Position numbers and translations under genes: made by a program
The notes under the pieces: generated by a model
What the model saw: only the letters and a program-made list of their open reading frames with translations
Told to the model about the DNA's origin: nothing
Database searches by the model: none
Shown here: positions 1 to 5,108 of the stretch, piece after piece
Layout: every line of letters begins with the position of its first letter
Position numbering within the stretch: position 1 is the first letter of the stretch
Source of the DNA: an uncultured Clostridium sp.
GTDB taxonomy: Bacteria > Bacillota > Clostridia > Peptostreptococcales > Peptostreptococcaceae
DNA: 5,271 nucleotides
Direction: 5' to 3'
NCBI GenBank assembly: GCA_937944945.1
Contig: CALEBD010000384.1
Span: forward strand, 1 to 5,271

Positions 1-110
1 ATAAAATTTAGAATAATAGAAAAAATATATCATATATAGTTGATGTGAATTAGAAGATTATTGACATTTAACGAAAGTAGTGATTGATTTCCTTAAATAG
101 TGATTATTTA

Positions 111-146
111 AAAGTGGCTGTAGAATATCTACAGCCACTTTTTTTT
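111..146. terminator. Hairpin terminator overlapping the araC-type gene's 3' end
   Basis: A perfect 14-bp stem (111-124 pairing with 128-141, loop ATA) is followed on the plus strand by eight T (139-146), so it is a textbook intrinsic terminator for plus-strand transcription from the left. On the minus strand the same stem ends in TTTTAAAT, so it could also terminate the AraC-type gene, whose stop codon (131-129) lies inside the stem. The minus-strand U-tract is weaker, so activity in that direction is less sure. Confidence 0.85.
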
Positions 147-1034
147 CATATTAGCCCTGTATTGGGACGGGGTACAGTGCATAAACTTCTTAAATGTCTT
201 ACCGAAGTAGCTTATCCCATTAAATCCGACATTGATGCAGATATTAGATATTGGTTCATCAGTGTTATAAAGGTATTCGGTTGCCTTCAAAACTCTATAT
301 TCCATCAAATATTCAAACGGAGTCATTTTTAGGATTCGTCTAAAACTTCTGCAACATTCGCTTTTGCTGATATTGCATGATTTTGCGATATCATCTAGAG
401 ATATATCGCGTGCAAAGTTTGTTTTTATGTAGTTTATCGCTGTTTTGACCCTTTCATCATCAGCAGAAACTTTTTTGGAAGGACTTTGGATTTTATCTTT
501 TAAATTTTTAACAAGTTTGAGCCAAATTATATTTAAGTTGTTGGCGATTTCTAATTCATAAGCATAATCTTTGTTTTTATATGATGAATAGATATCTTTT
601 ACGTATTGTAAAATTTCACTTTGCCAATTTACATCATTTTTAAAGATTACAAAGTCCAAGTTGTGGCTATTAATCACAGTGTCGACGTATTTTTTGCTTA
701 TTAGTGAGTGATCACTTCCCGAAATTATGCTTTGGTTAAACATAATTGAAATCATCTTGCAGTTTTGATAATATGGTTTAATTTGGTGAAGTACATTGGA
801 ATTAAAAAGTATTCCTTCCCCAGGATTCAACACAATAGTCTCACCATTTACTTGAAAGCAAATTTTATCTTCAACTACGTATGAAATTTGAAGGTCTTTG
901 TGCCAATGCCATCTAATGTATCCTTCATCAAAATTACAAAAGTCATCTGTAAATATGAGGAATGGGAAATCACCATTTTCATATTTGATAATCTCTCTTT
1001 GTTGTTTATCAACTTCTATTTTTGATAATTGCAT
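129..1034 (-). CDS. AraC-family transcriptional regulator with N-terminal cupin domain
   Basis: This is a 301-residue cytoplasmic DNA-binding regulator. The N-terminal part is a cupin-type ligand-sensing domain: WHWHKDLQI at about residues 42-50, then VNGETIVLNPGEGILF and VLH at about 62-83. The C-terminal part is a double helix-turn-helix AraC domain from about residue 194 to 295 (DISLDDIAKSCNISKSECCRSF, then the second helix-turn-helix ending in VGFNGISYFGKTFKKF and the family-typical TPSQYR). Length is normal for cupin-AraC proteins. The start at 1034 is chosen because AAAGGAAG lies 7 nt upstream; an in-frame TTG at 1106 has no such site and would put coding sequence over the palindromic control region. 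The gene is divergent from the EamA permease, so regulation of that permease and of itself is the natural guess. The ligand cannot be read from sequence; an aromatic, sugar or metabolite effector is possible. Confidence 0.93.
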   Translation of the reverse strand: MQLSKIEVDKQQREIIKYENGDFPFLIFTDDFCNFDEGYIRWHWHKDLQISYVVEDKICFQVNGETIVLNPGEGILFNSNVLHQIKPYYQNCKMISIMFNQSIISGSDHSLISKKYVDTVINSHNLDFVIFKNDVNWQSEILQYVKDIYSSYKNKDYAYELEIANNLNIIWLKLVKNLKDKIQSPSKKVSADDERVKTAINYIKTNFARDISLDDIAKSCNISKSECCRSFRRILKMTPFEYLMEYRVLKATEYLYNTDEPISNICINVGFNGISYFGKTFKKFMHCTPSQYRANMKKKWL

Positions 1035-1041
1035 ATTAAAA

Positions 1042-1049
1042 CTTCCTTT
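1042..1049 (-). promoter_or_regulatory. Ribosome binding site of the AraC-type gene
   Basis: Read on the minus strand this is AAAGGAAG, 7 nt before the ATG at 1034. It decides in favour of the 301-residue product over an in-frame TTG 24 codons upstream. Confidence 0.8.
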
Positions 1050-1066
1050 CAATTTCGCTAATATAG

Positions 1067-1106
1067 TTGCAATGTTAATCAATATATTAATTGTTATACA
1101 TTGCAA
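1067..1106. promoter_or_regulatory. Candidate operator: 9-bp inverted repeat between divergent genes
   Basis: TTGCAATGT (1067-1075) and its perfect inverted copy ACATTGCAA (1098-1106) have centres 31 bp apart, about three helical turns. The interior is also partly symmetric (TTAAT at 1075-1079 against ATTAA at 1086-1090). The left half lies directly beside a TATATT -10-like box for the minus-strand regulator (1065-1060). The right half lies in the spacer of the best plus-strand promoter candidate. This arrangement suits shared control of both genes, but AraC proteins more often bind direct repeats, so the binder is an inference. Confidence 0.5.
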
Positions 1107-1119
1107 ATAGTAATAGAAT
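1091..1119 (+). promoter_or_regulatory. Candidate promoter for the EamA permease gene
   Basis: TTGTTA (1091-1096) and TAGAAT (1114-1119) are 17 bp apart, matching the sigma-A consensus at 4/6 and 5/6 positions. This would give a 5' untranslated leader of roughly 90 nt. The surrounding DNA is so AT-rich that chance matches are likely, and a 14-bp AT palindrome (1164-1177) lies in the leader. Confidence 0.35.
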
Positions 1120-1203
1120 AAGGATGTAGCCGAATTAATAAGTCAATATATTTAAAATCATATTAATAATATTATTATATATGAAAAACAAAATTTTATG
1201 AAA

Positions 1204-1210
1204 GGAAAGG
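1204..1210 (+). promoter_or_regulatory. Ribosome binding site of the EamA permease gene
   Basis: GGAAAGG lies 8 nt before the ATG at 1219. It falls inside the sequence that would be coding if the ATG at 1198 were used, so 1219 is the better start. Confidence 0.75.
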
Positions 1211-1218
1211 AAAAAAAT

Positions 1219-2169
1219 ATGAATAAATCACGTTTTAAAGGAATCGCTTTAGTTATTTTTGGAGCTACTTTATGGGGTATTTCTGGAACAGTTGCAGAAT
1301 TTTTGTTCCAAAAAAACAGCTTTACTACGGAGTGGCTAGTAGTCGTTAGGTTATTATTATCAGGTATTTTACTTTTAAGCTATGGTTCAATTAAGAAAGA
1401 TCCAGGAATTAAAGAAATTTGGAAAAATAAAAAAGATGCGATAACACTTGTATCTTTTAGTGTTTTGGGAATGTTGGGTTCTCAATATACTTACTTCGCT
1501 GCGATTAAATATGGAAATGCAGCAACAGCGACAATCTTACAATATTTATCACCAGTGATTATAACTTGTTATGTTGCTATTGTAAGCAAAAAGTTGCCAA
1601 ACAAAAACCAAATAGTTGCAATTTTATTAGCTATAGTAGGTACTTTCTTTATAATTACAAAAGGAGATATACACAGCTTATCTATATCTAAACAGGCACT
1701 ATTTTGGGGACTATGTTCAGCATTTGCCGCTGCAATTTATACATTACAACCAGTTAAATTGCTGACAAAATATTCTTCAATCACAGTTGTTGGGTGGGGG
1801 ATGTTACTTGGTGGTATAGCGTTTAGTTTTATAAATCCACCTTGGAAATTTAGCGGAACTTGGTCAGTAGCGACTGTTTCTGCTGTGGCATTCGTAGTGA
1901 TATTTGGAACATTGTTTGCTTATTATTGCTATTTAGAGAGTTTAAATTATATTCAACCAACTGAAACAAGTATATTAGGTTCTTTTGAACCATTATCAGC
2001 AGCATTCCTATCAGTTATATGGCTGAAAAATCCTTTTGGAATGGGCGATATTGTTGGAACAGTTTGTATTATTCTTACAACTATAATTTTAGCTTATGCT
2101 AAAAAAGATGAGCCTAAGGAAGAGACTTGTGAAAGTATAGATAAAAATAAATTTGAAGAGTACATCTAA
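1219..2169 (+). CDS. EamA-domain (DMT superfamily) transporter
   Basis: This encodes a 316-residue integral membrane permease of the drug/metabolite transporter superfamily, about ten hydrophobic helices in two homologous EamA halves (about residues 8-147 and 161-293). The first half opens with the family-typical IFGATLWGISGT (14-24) and carries AIKYGNAATATILQYLSPV (95-113). The second carries SLNYIQPTETSILGSFEPLSAAFLSVIWL (241-269), the equivalent conserved stretch around a Pro/Glu pair. A charged cytoplasmic tail follows residue 294. These proteins are secondary carriers, often exporters of amino acids, metabolites or drugs; the substrate cannot be read from sequence. The ATG at 1219 is preferred over 1198 because of the GGAAAGG ribosome binding site between them. 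It is divergent from the AraC-type regulator, its likely controller, and is followed 3 nt later by a strong terminator, so it is a one-gene unit. Confidence 0.93.
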   Translation: MNKSRFKGIALVIFGATLWGISGTVAEFLFQKNSFTTEWLVVVRLLLSGILLLSYGSIKKDPGIKEIWKNKKDAITLVSFSVLGMLGSQYTYFAAIKYGNAATATILQYLSPVIITCYVAIVSKKLPNKNQIVAILLAIVGTFFIITKGDIHSLSISKQALFWGLCSAFAAAIYTLQPVKLLTKYSSITVVGWGMLLGGIAFSFINPPWKFSGTWSVATVSAVAFVVIFGTLFAYYCYLESLNYIQPTETSILGSFEPLSAAFLSVIWLKNPFGMGDIVGTVCIILTTIILAYAKKDEPKEETCESIDKNKFEEYI

Positions 2170-2172
2170 GAA

Positions 2173-2219
2173 AATTTGGGACTTTGGAAGGAATTATCCA
2201 GAGTTCCAAATTTTTTTTT
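2173..2219 (+). terminator. Intrinsic terminator of the EamA permease gene
   Basis: A 16-bp stem (2173-2188 pairing with 2197-2212, two G-U pairs, 8-nt loop) is followed by an unbroken run of nine T ending at 2219. It starts 3 nt after the permease stop codon. Confidence 0.92.
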
Positions 2220-2227
2220 GAAAAAAG

Positions 2228-2258
2228 TTTGGTTGTAACGCTTGACATTACAACCAAA
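2228..2258. promoter_or_regulatory. 11-bp inverted repeat with a TTGACA box in its centre
   Basis: TTTGGTTGTAA (2228-2238) is perfectly repeated in inverse at 2248-2258, with a 9-nt centre containing the consensus -35 box TTGACA (2242-2247). A weak -10 match, TCTAAA (2265-2270), follows at 17 bp. This looks like an operator over a promoter, or a hairpin. The -10 lies at the broken 5' edge of the macrodomain homology, so a working promoter is uncertain. Confidence 0.4.
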
Positions 2259-2699
2259 AAGGTTTCTAAAGGTGCAAGATGAATATTTAAAAGAAGAAAT
2301 AAACAAAAAAGGAATTGTAGATATAAATAATTTAAATCCTATACAAAAGGGGATTTATCTTTGGCAGGGTGACATAACAACTCTTCGTTGCGACGCTATT
2401 GTAAATGCGGCAAACAGTGCAATGACTGGGTGTTATCTTCCAAACCACAGATGTATCGACAATGCCATTCACTCATTTGCAGGGGTAGAGCTTAGACTTG
2501 AGTGTGATGAAATTATGAATAGACAAGAGCATGGCGAGCCGACGGGACAGGCGAGTTTCACTTCCCAAATGATAAAGCAGCCCAAATAGCTATAAAAACT
2601 GTTGAGGAATTTATGAAAAAAGATACTAGTGTAAAGAAGGTGATTTTCAATGTTTTCAAAGATATGGACAAAGAAATATACAGAGAATTACTCAAATAG
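2242..2699 (+). pseudogene. Decayed zinc-macrodomain ADP-ribosyl hydrolase (SirTM-linked)
   Basis: This is the remnant of the macrodomain protein that removes mono-ADP-ribose from proteins and is encoded beside class M sirtuins. Visible parts: FLKVQDEYL from 2263, WQGDIT, the ADP-ribose-binding DAIVNAANS, and the zinc-site signature GCYLPNHRC (Cys64, His69, Cys71 if counted from a TTG at 2242). After GEPTGQA (to about 2553) the homology jumps: GEFHFPNDKAAQIAIKTVEEF... reads on from 2553 in another frame and runs through KVIFNVFKDMDKEIYRELLK to a stop at 2697-2699. Relatives have about 60 more residues at the join, so an internal block is lost with a frameshift; the first frame stops early at 2587-2589. 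About 55-60 N-terminal residues of relatives are also absent, with a stop in frame at 2236-2238. No ribosome binding site or good start is seen. A truncated 115-residue product is possible but should be inactive. Confidence 0.85.
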
Positions 2700-3354
2700 T
2701 ATAGAAAAATTGAGAGAAATATTAGAAGATGCCGACGCTGTTGTGATAGGGGCAGGTTCTGGTCTATCAACATCAGCAGGACTGACTTATAGTGGTGAGA
2801 GATTTAAAAAATATTTCTCTGATTTTATACAAAAATACAACATCCCAGATATGTATAGTGGGGGATTTTATCCATATGAAACACTCGAGGAATATTGGGC
2901 GTGGTGGAGCAGACACATCTACTACAACCGATATGTCGACATACCAAAACCTGTTTATAAAAATTTGTTGGATTTAGTAAAAGACAAGGACTACTTTGTG
3001 ATTACGACTAATGTGGATCATTGTTTTCAAAGAAGTGGGTTTGATAAAAATAGATTGTTTTATATGCAGGGGGATTATGGCTTATGGCAATGTAGCGAGC
3101 CATGTCACCAAAAGACTTATGACAACGAAATACAAGTAAAAGAAATGGTAAAAAAACAAAAAGACTTAAAAATCCCAAGTGATTTAATCCCTTATTGTCC
3201 AGTTTGTAAAAAGCCAATGACTATGAATTTAAGATGTGACAATACATTTGTCCAAGATGAGGGATGGTACGAGGCGATGGCACCGGACGAGATAAAAAGC
3301 CAGTCAATCTGTATTGATGGTGATATAGGGGATGTTATATTATCGATAATATAA
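2650..3354 (+). CDS. Class M sirtuin (SirTM) protein ADP-ribosyltransferase, internally deleted
   Basis: SirTM enzymes transfer ADP-ribose from NAD to a lipoylated GcvH-like carrier, as known from streptococcal and staphylococcal operons. Here residues 34-44 (GAGSGLSTSAG) form the NAD-binding loop. TTNVD (Asn121, Asp123) and YMQGDYG (Gln140 where classical sirtuins have His) carry the SirTM active-site set, and Cys148, Cys152, Cys183 and Cys186 form the zinc ribbon. After DEGWYEA (to residue 209) the protein jumps straight to APDEIKSQSICIDGDIGDV. Relatives have about 55 residues between, including the L-G-V-G-x-NTP segment of the Rossmann fold. The frame is kept, giving 234 residues rather than about 280-290. 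The start at 2650 has AGAAGGTGA 6 nt upstream and overlaps the macrodomain remnant by 50 bp, consistent with translational coupling. The reading frame is open, but NAD binding should be lost, so functionally this is probably a pseudogene. Confidence 0.82.
   Translation: MFSKIWTKKYTENYSNSIEKLREILEDADAVVIGAGSGLSTSAGLTYSGERFKKYFSDFIQKYNIPDMYSGGFYPYETLEEYWAWWSRHIYYNRYVDIPKPVYKNLLDLVKDKDYFVITTNVDHCFQRSGFDKNRLFYMQGDYGLWQCSEPCHQKTYDNEIQVKEMVKKQKDLKIPSDLIPYCPVCKKPMTMNLRCDNTFVQDEGWYEAMAPDEIKSQSICIDGDIGDVILSII
3335..3354. repeat. 20-bp perfect AT-rich palindrome at the sirtuin stop codon
   Basis: The sequence is perfectly self-complementary about the point 3344/3345 (centre TATCGATA) and ends exactly with the stop codon TAA of the sirtuin frame. 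With G-U pairs the RNA arms extend a few bases further (3331-3358). It encodes the last residues (ILSII), which differ from the usual family ending. There is no T-run after it, so it is not a terminator; it may be an operator-like or breakpoint sequence, or chance in AT-rich DNA. Confidence 0.55.
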
Positions 3355-3390
3355 TATTAAAAATGAAAGTTGTTTATAATAAAATATTAT

Positions 3391-3434
3391 AATAAAAGCC
3401 ATTGATAAAGTAGAATTTGTCAGTGGTTTTTATT
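3391..3434 (+). terminator. Intrinsic terminator after the sirtuin gene
   Basis: A 15-bp stem (3391-3405 pairing with 3420-3434, two G-U pairs) can be extended inward by a G-U and three A-U pairs, leaving a 6-nt loop. The descending arm merges with a T-rich stretch (TTTTTATTTT). It would end the macrodomain-sirtuin transcript, so the module has no further gene in this transcript. Confidence 0.75.
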
Positions 3435-3442
3435 TTGAAAAA

Positions 3443-3454
3443 TCACCCGGGTGA
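3443..3454. repeat. 12-bp GC-rich palindrome (TCACCCGGGTGA)
   Basis: TCACCCGGGTGA is a perfect dyad whose CCCGGG core stands out in DNA that is otherwise mostly A and T. It lies between a terminator and a LuxR-type gene fragment. A regulator binding site is plausible; the protein cannot be named. Confidence 0.4.
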
Positions 3455-3534
3455 AAACCTCCAAACATCAAGTTATAACCCATAATTTAAACTATACTAT
3501 AATTAAATAGAAAGTTTATATCTAGTAAAAATAT

Positions 3535-3588
3535 TTTATTTAGGCTAATCAAGAAGGATACTTTATTTAGACTAAATAAAAAAGATAT
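3535..3588 (+). repeat. 27-bp imperfect tandem repeat, two copies
   Basis: Units 3535-3561 and 3562-3588 match at 21 of 27 positions; both begin TTTATTTAG and share CTAA. In the frame of the LuxR-type gene that follows, they encode a nine-residue repeat: LFRLIKKDT then LFRLNKKDI. The unit is a whole number of codons and the frame stays open from 3503 into the LuxR gene. Confidence 0.6.
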
Positions 3589-3634
3589 CTCATATTATAG
3601 AGAAAAGGGCAAACTACAAGAACAGCTTAGCATT

Positions 3635-4612
3635 ATGAAAAATGCCATGCCTTATTATTATAAAATCACCCAAAATCATGGAATAGGTGCTGAGTATATT
3701 ATGGAGGCCGAGGTCTGTTTTAATCAGGGGGATATATTAAACGCAGAAATAGCACTAGATAAGGCTATGCTTTTGTGTGATAAGTATTCGGGGGTTCTTT
3801 GCTGTGCTTTATTTTTAAAGTTGAGGATACTTATACATAGGGGTAGGTACGAAGAGTTTAGAACTTTGATGGATGAGATTGAAGAGAGGATTTATATAAA
3901 TGATCTTCATATGTTTTCGGATACATTGGACATTATAAGGGCATATATATATTCCAATTTAAAAGAAGAGAGCAAGATTCCTAAGTGGATTGTAAATGGG
4001 AATTTTGAAAATACTAGATTATTATTTCTGACGATTTCTCTTGTGAATTTTATTTACTCAAAAGTGCTTATAACGAAAAAGGAATATGTTAAGGTCGTTG
4101 CACTTTATGAAAAATCTATAGCTATGGCAAAGATATTTCCCAATTTAATTTGTGAAGTTTTTGAAAATATACATATAGCAATAGCATACGATAATTTGTC
4201 TAAAAGAAAAGATGCAGTTGAAAAACTTGAAAAAGCGTTGGATATAGCTCTAAGTGACAGACTATATATGATTTTTGCGGAAAATTATACTGATATAGAA
4301 GATTTATTAGATGAAATATATGAAAAAGGTAATTTTAAAGCACAGATAGACGAGATTAGAAGATTGCAAAAGCCTTATGATAAATTTTTAAAATTTGTTA
4401 AAAAAGAAAAATCGAGATTGGCTGAATTGTCGGAAAGAGAGCTAGAAGTTGCTAATTTAGCGGCACAAGGATTTACAAATAATGAAATAGCAAAAACATT
4501 ATTTGTATCAGTAAACACAGTCAAAACGATATTAAAAGCCGTCTTTAAAAAATTATGTATAAAATCAAGACAAGAAATAAAAGATATTATAAAAAGCCAA
4601 AATAACAACTAA
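3635..4612 (+). CDS. C-terminal part of a MalT-like LuxR-family regulator (5'-truncated)
   Basis: The 325-residue frame has a helical, TPR-like region (about residues 1-255, with repeated FNQGDILNAEIALDKA- and RKDAVEKLEKALDIA-type units) and a LuxR/GerE DNA-binding domain at about 265-320 (LSERELEVANLAAQGFTNNEIAKTLFVSVNTVKTILKAVFKKL). Full-length relatives of this type are around 800 or more residues with an N-terminal P-loop ATPase domain that gates DNA binding; nothing of it is present. The ATG at 3635 has no convincing ribosome binding site. The frame is open back to 3503, and the codons just upstream (YYREKGKLQEQLSI from about 3593) read on naturally into AMPYYYKITQNHG as in relatives, so the true gene began further upstream and has been cut. 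It may be silent, or make an ungated DNA-binding protein. No clear terminator follows. Confidence 0.78.
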   Translation: MKNAMPYYYKITQNHGIGAEYIMEAEVCFNQGDILNAEIALDKAMLLCDKYSGVLCCALFLKLRILIHRGRYEEFRTLMDEIEERIYINDLHMFSDTLDIIRAYIYSNLKEESKIPKWIVNGNFENTRLLFLTISLVNFIYSKVLITKKEYVKVVALYEKSIAMAKIFPNLICEVFENIHIAIAYDNLSKRKDAVEKLEKALDIALSDRLYMIFAENYTDIEDLLDEIYEKGNFKAQIDEIRRLQKPYDKFLKFVKKEKSRLAELSERELEVANLAAQGFTNNEIAKTLFVSVNTVKTILKAVFKKLCIKSRQEIKDIIKSQNNN

Positions 4613-4646
4613 ATCTAAGTCATAGCTACATTTTAAAAAACTTTTT

Positions 4647-4676
4647 TTGACAAAAAATACATCAAATTTAGATTAT
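4647..4676 (+). promoter_or_regulatory. Candidate promoter of the charged small-protein gene
   Basis: A perfect TTGACA (4647-4652) is followed 18 bp later by GATTAT (4671-4676, 4/6 match to TATAAT). The leader before the ATG at 4738 would be about 55 nt. The -10 region is inside the left arm of an inverted repeat. Confidence 0.5.
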
Positions 4677-4700
4677 ATCAAACTGCGATTTGGGATAATC
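4671..4700 (+). promoter_or_regulatory. Inverted repeat/hairpin over the -10 region
   Basis: GATTAT (4671-4676) pairs with ATAATC (4695-4700), and CAAA (4679-4682) pairs with TTTG (4689-4692). These are separated by a T-G pair and one A-G mismatch, with a CTGCGA loop. As DNA it could be an operator overlapping the -10 box. As RNA it would form only if transcription starts further upstream. Confidence 0.4.
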
Positions 4701-4721
4701 TATTACTAAGTATTTTTTTAT

Positions 4722-4729
4722 AGAGAGGA
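4722..4729 (+). promoter_or_regulatory. Strong ribosome binding site (GAGAGGAG region)
   Basis: The AGAGAGGAG stretch ends about 8 nt before the ATG at 4738 and is among the best Shine-Dalgarno matches in the window. It fixes the start of the charged small protein and suggests efficient translation. Confidence 0.75.
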
Positions 4730-4737
4730 GAAGTAAA

Positions 4738-5070
4738 ATGACTATTAGAGATAAATTTGAAGAAATGAAAGAACATCACGAAGGTAGAAAAGAATATCGT
4801 CATGAACTTAGAGATGAAAGAAAATTAGAACATGAATTAAAACACGACGTTAAAAAAGAAATAAAAGACATAACAAAACAAGATAAAGAATTAGGCCACG
4901 AAATAAAAAGAGAGGCAAAAGCAGATTATAAAGAATTTAAAAAAGACGAAAAAGAAGCTGAAAAATATGCAAAAGCAATAAATAAAGGGATGAAAGAATT
5001 ACAAGAAGAAGAGAGAAAACAACAACATGAATTCGCTGAGATGTTGAAAAAACAAATGGAAAATGAATAA
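4738..5070 (+). CDS. Small highly charged helical protein of unknown function
   Basis: I do not recognise this 110-residue protein. It is overwhelmingly Lys, Glu, Asp, Arg and His (seven His), with no Cys, Trp or Pro, no signal peptide and no membrane segment, so it is predicted cytosolic. Hydrophobic residues recur every three or four positions from about residue 20 to 107 (for example Leu24, Leu34, Val38, Ile45, Leu52, Ile56, Phe67, Ala74, Ile81, Met85, Leu88, Phe99, Leu103), the pattern of a long amphipathic coiled coil. A loose repeat of about 10-12 residues starting HE-L/I-K/R is visible at 22, 32 and 54. The ATG at 4738 follows an excellent GAGAGGAG ribosome binding site by 8 nt, and the gene has its own promoter candidate and terminator, so it is a real, monocistronic and probably well-expressed gene. 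A stress, scaffold or nucleic-acid/metal-associated role is conceivable, but nothing in the sequence decides. Confidence 0.85.
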   Translation: MTIRDKFEEMKEHHEGRKEYRHELRDERKLEHELKHDVKKEIKDITKQDKELGHEIKREAKADYKEFKKDEKEAEKYAKAINKGMKELQEEERKQQHEFAEMLKKQMENE

Positions 5071-5108
5071 AAATATTTAATAAATAAAAAATATAGATGT
5101 AGTCTATA

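Noticed and set aside
1..110. Gene end or promoter at the left edge
   Set aside because: All plus frames have stops by position 39, and TTGACA at 61-66 has no acceptable -10 partner. A short direct repeat TAGTGATT (78-85, 98-105) is all that stands out.
84..332. Plus-strand open frame opposite the AraC-type gene's 3' end
   Set aside because: It runs through a terminator hairpin, has no ribosome binding site, and is antisense to a clear AraC DNA-binding domain.
1035..1106. Extension of the AraC-type protein by 24 residues to a TTG start at 1106
   Set aside because: It has no ribosome binding site, a hydrophobic N-terminus unlike relatives, and would cover the palindromic control region. The ATG at 1034 has a good site.
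1198..1218. Earlier ATG start of the permease
   Set aside because: The seven extra codons are themselves the purine-rich ribosome binding site for the ATG at 1219.
2558..2773. Minus-strand open frame rich in Ser/Leu opposite the macrodomain/sirtuin overlap
   Set aside because: Its composition is the antisense shadow of a Lys/Glu-rich coding strand, and both plus-strand frames here have family homology.
2792..3217. Other open frames within the sirtuin gene on both strands
   Set aside because: They overlap well-conserved sirtuin motifs and have no start signals of their own.
4612..4650. Terminator after the LuxR-type fragment
   Set aside because: Only a loop-less A-run/T-run and a 7-bp match across a long gap are present; no proper stem with a T-tract.
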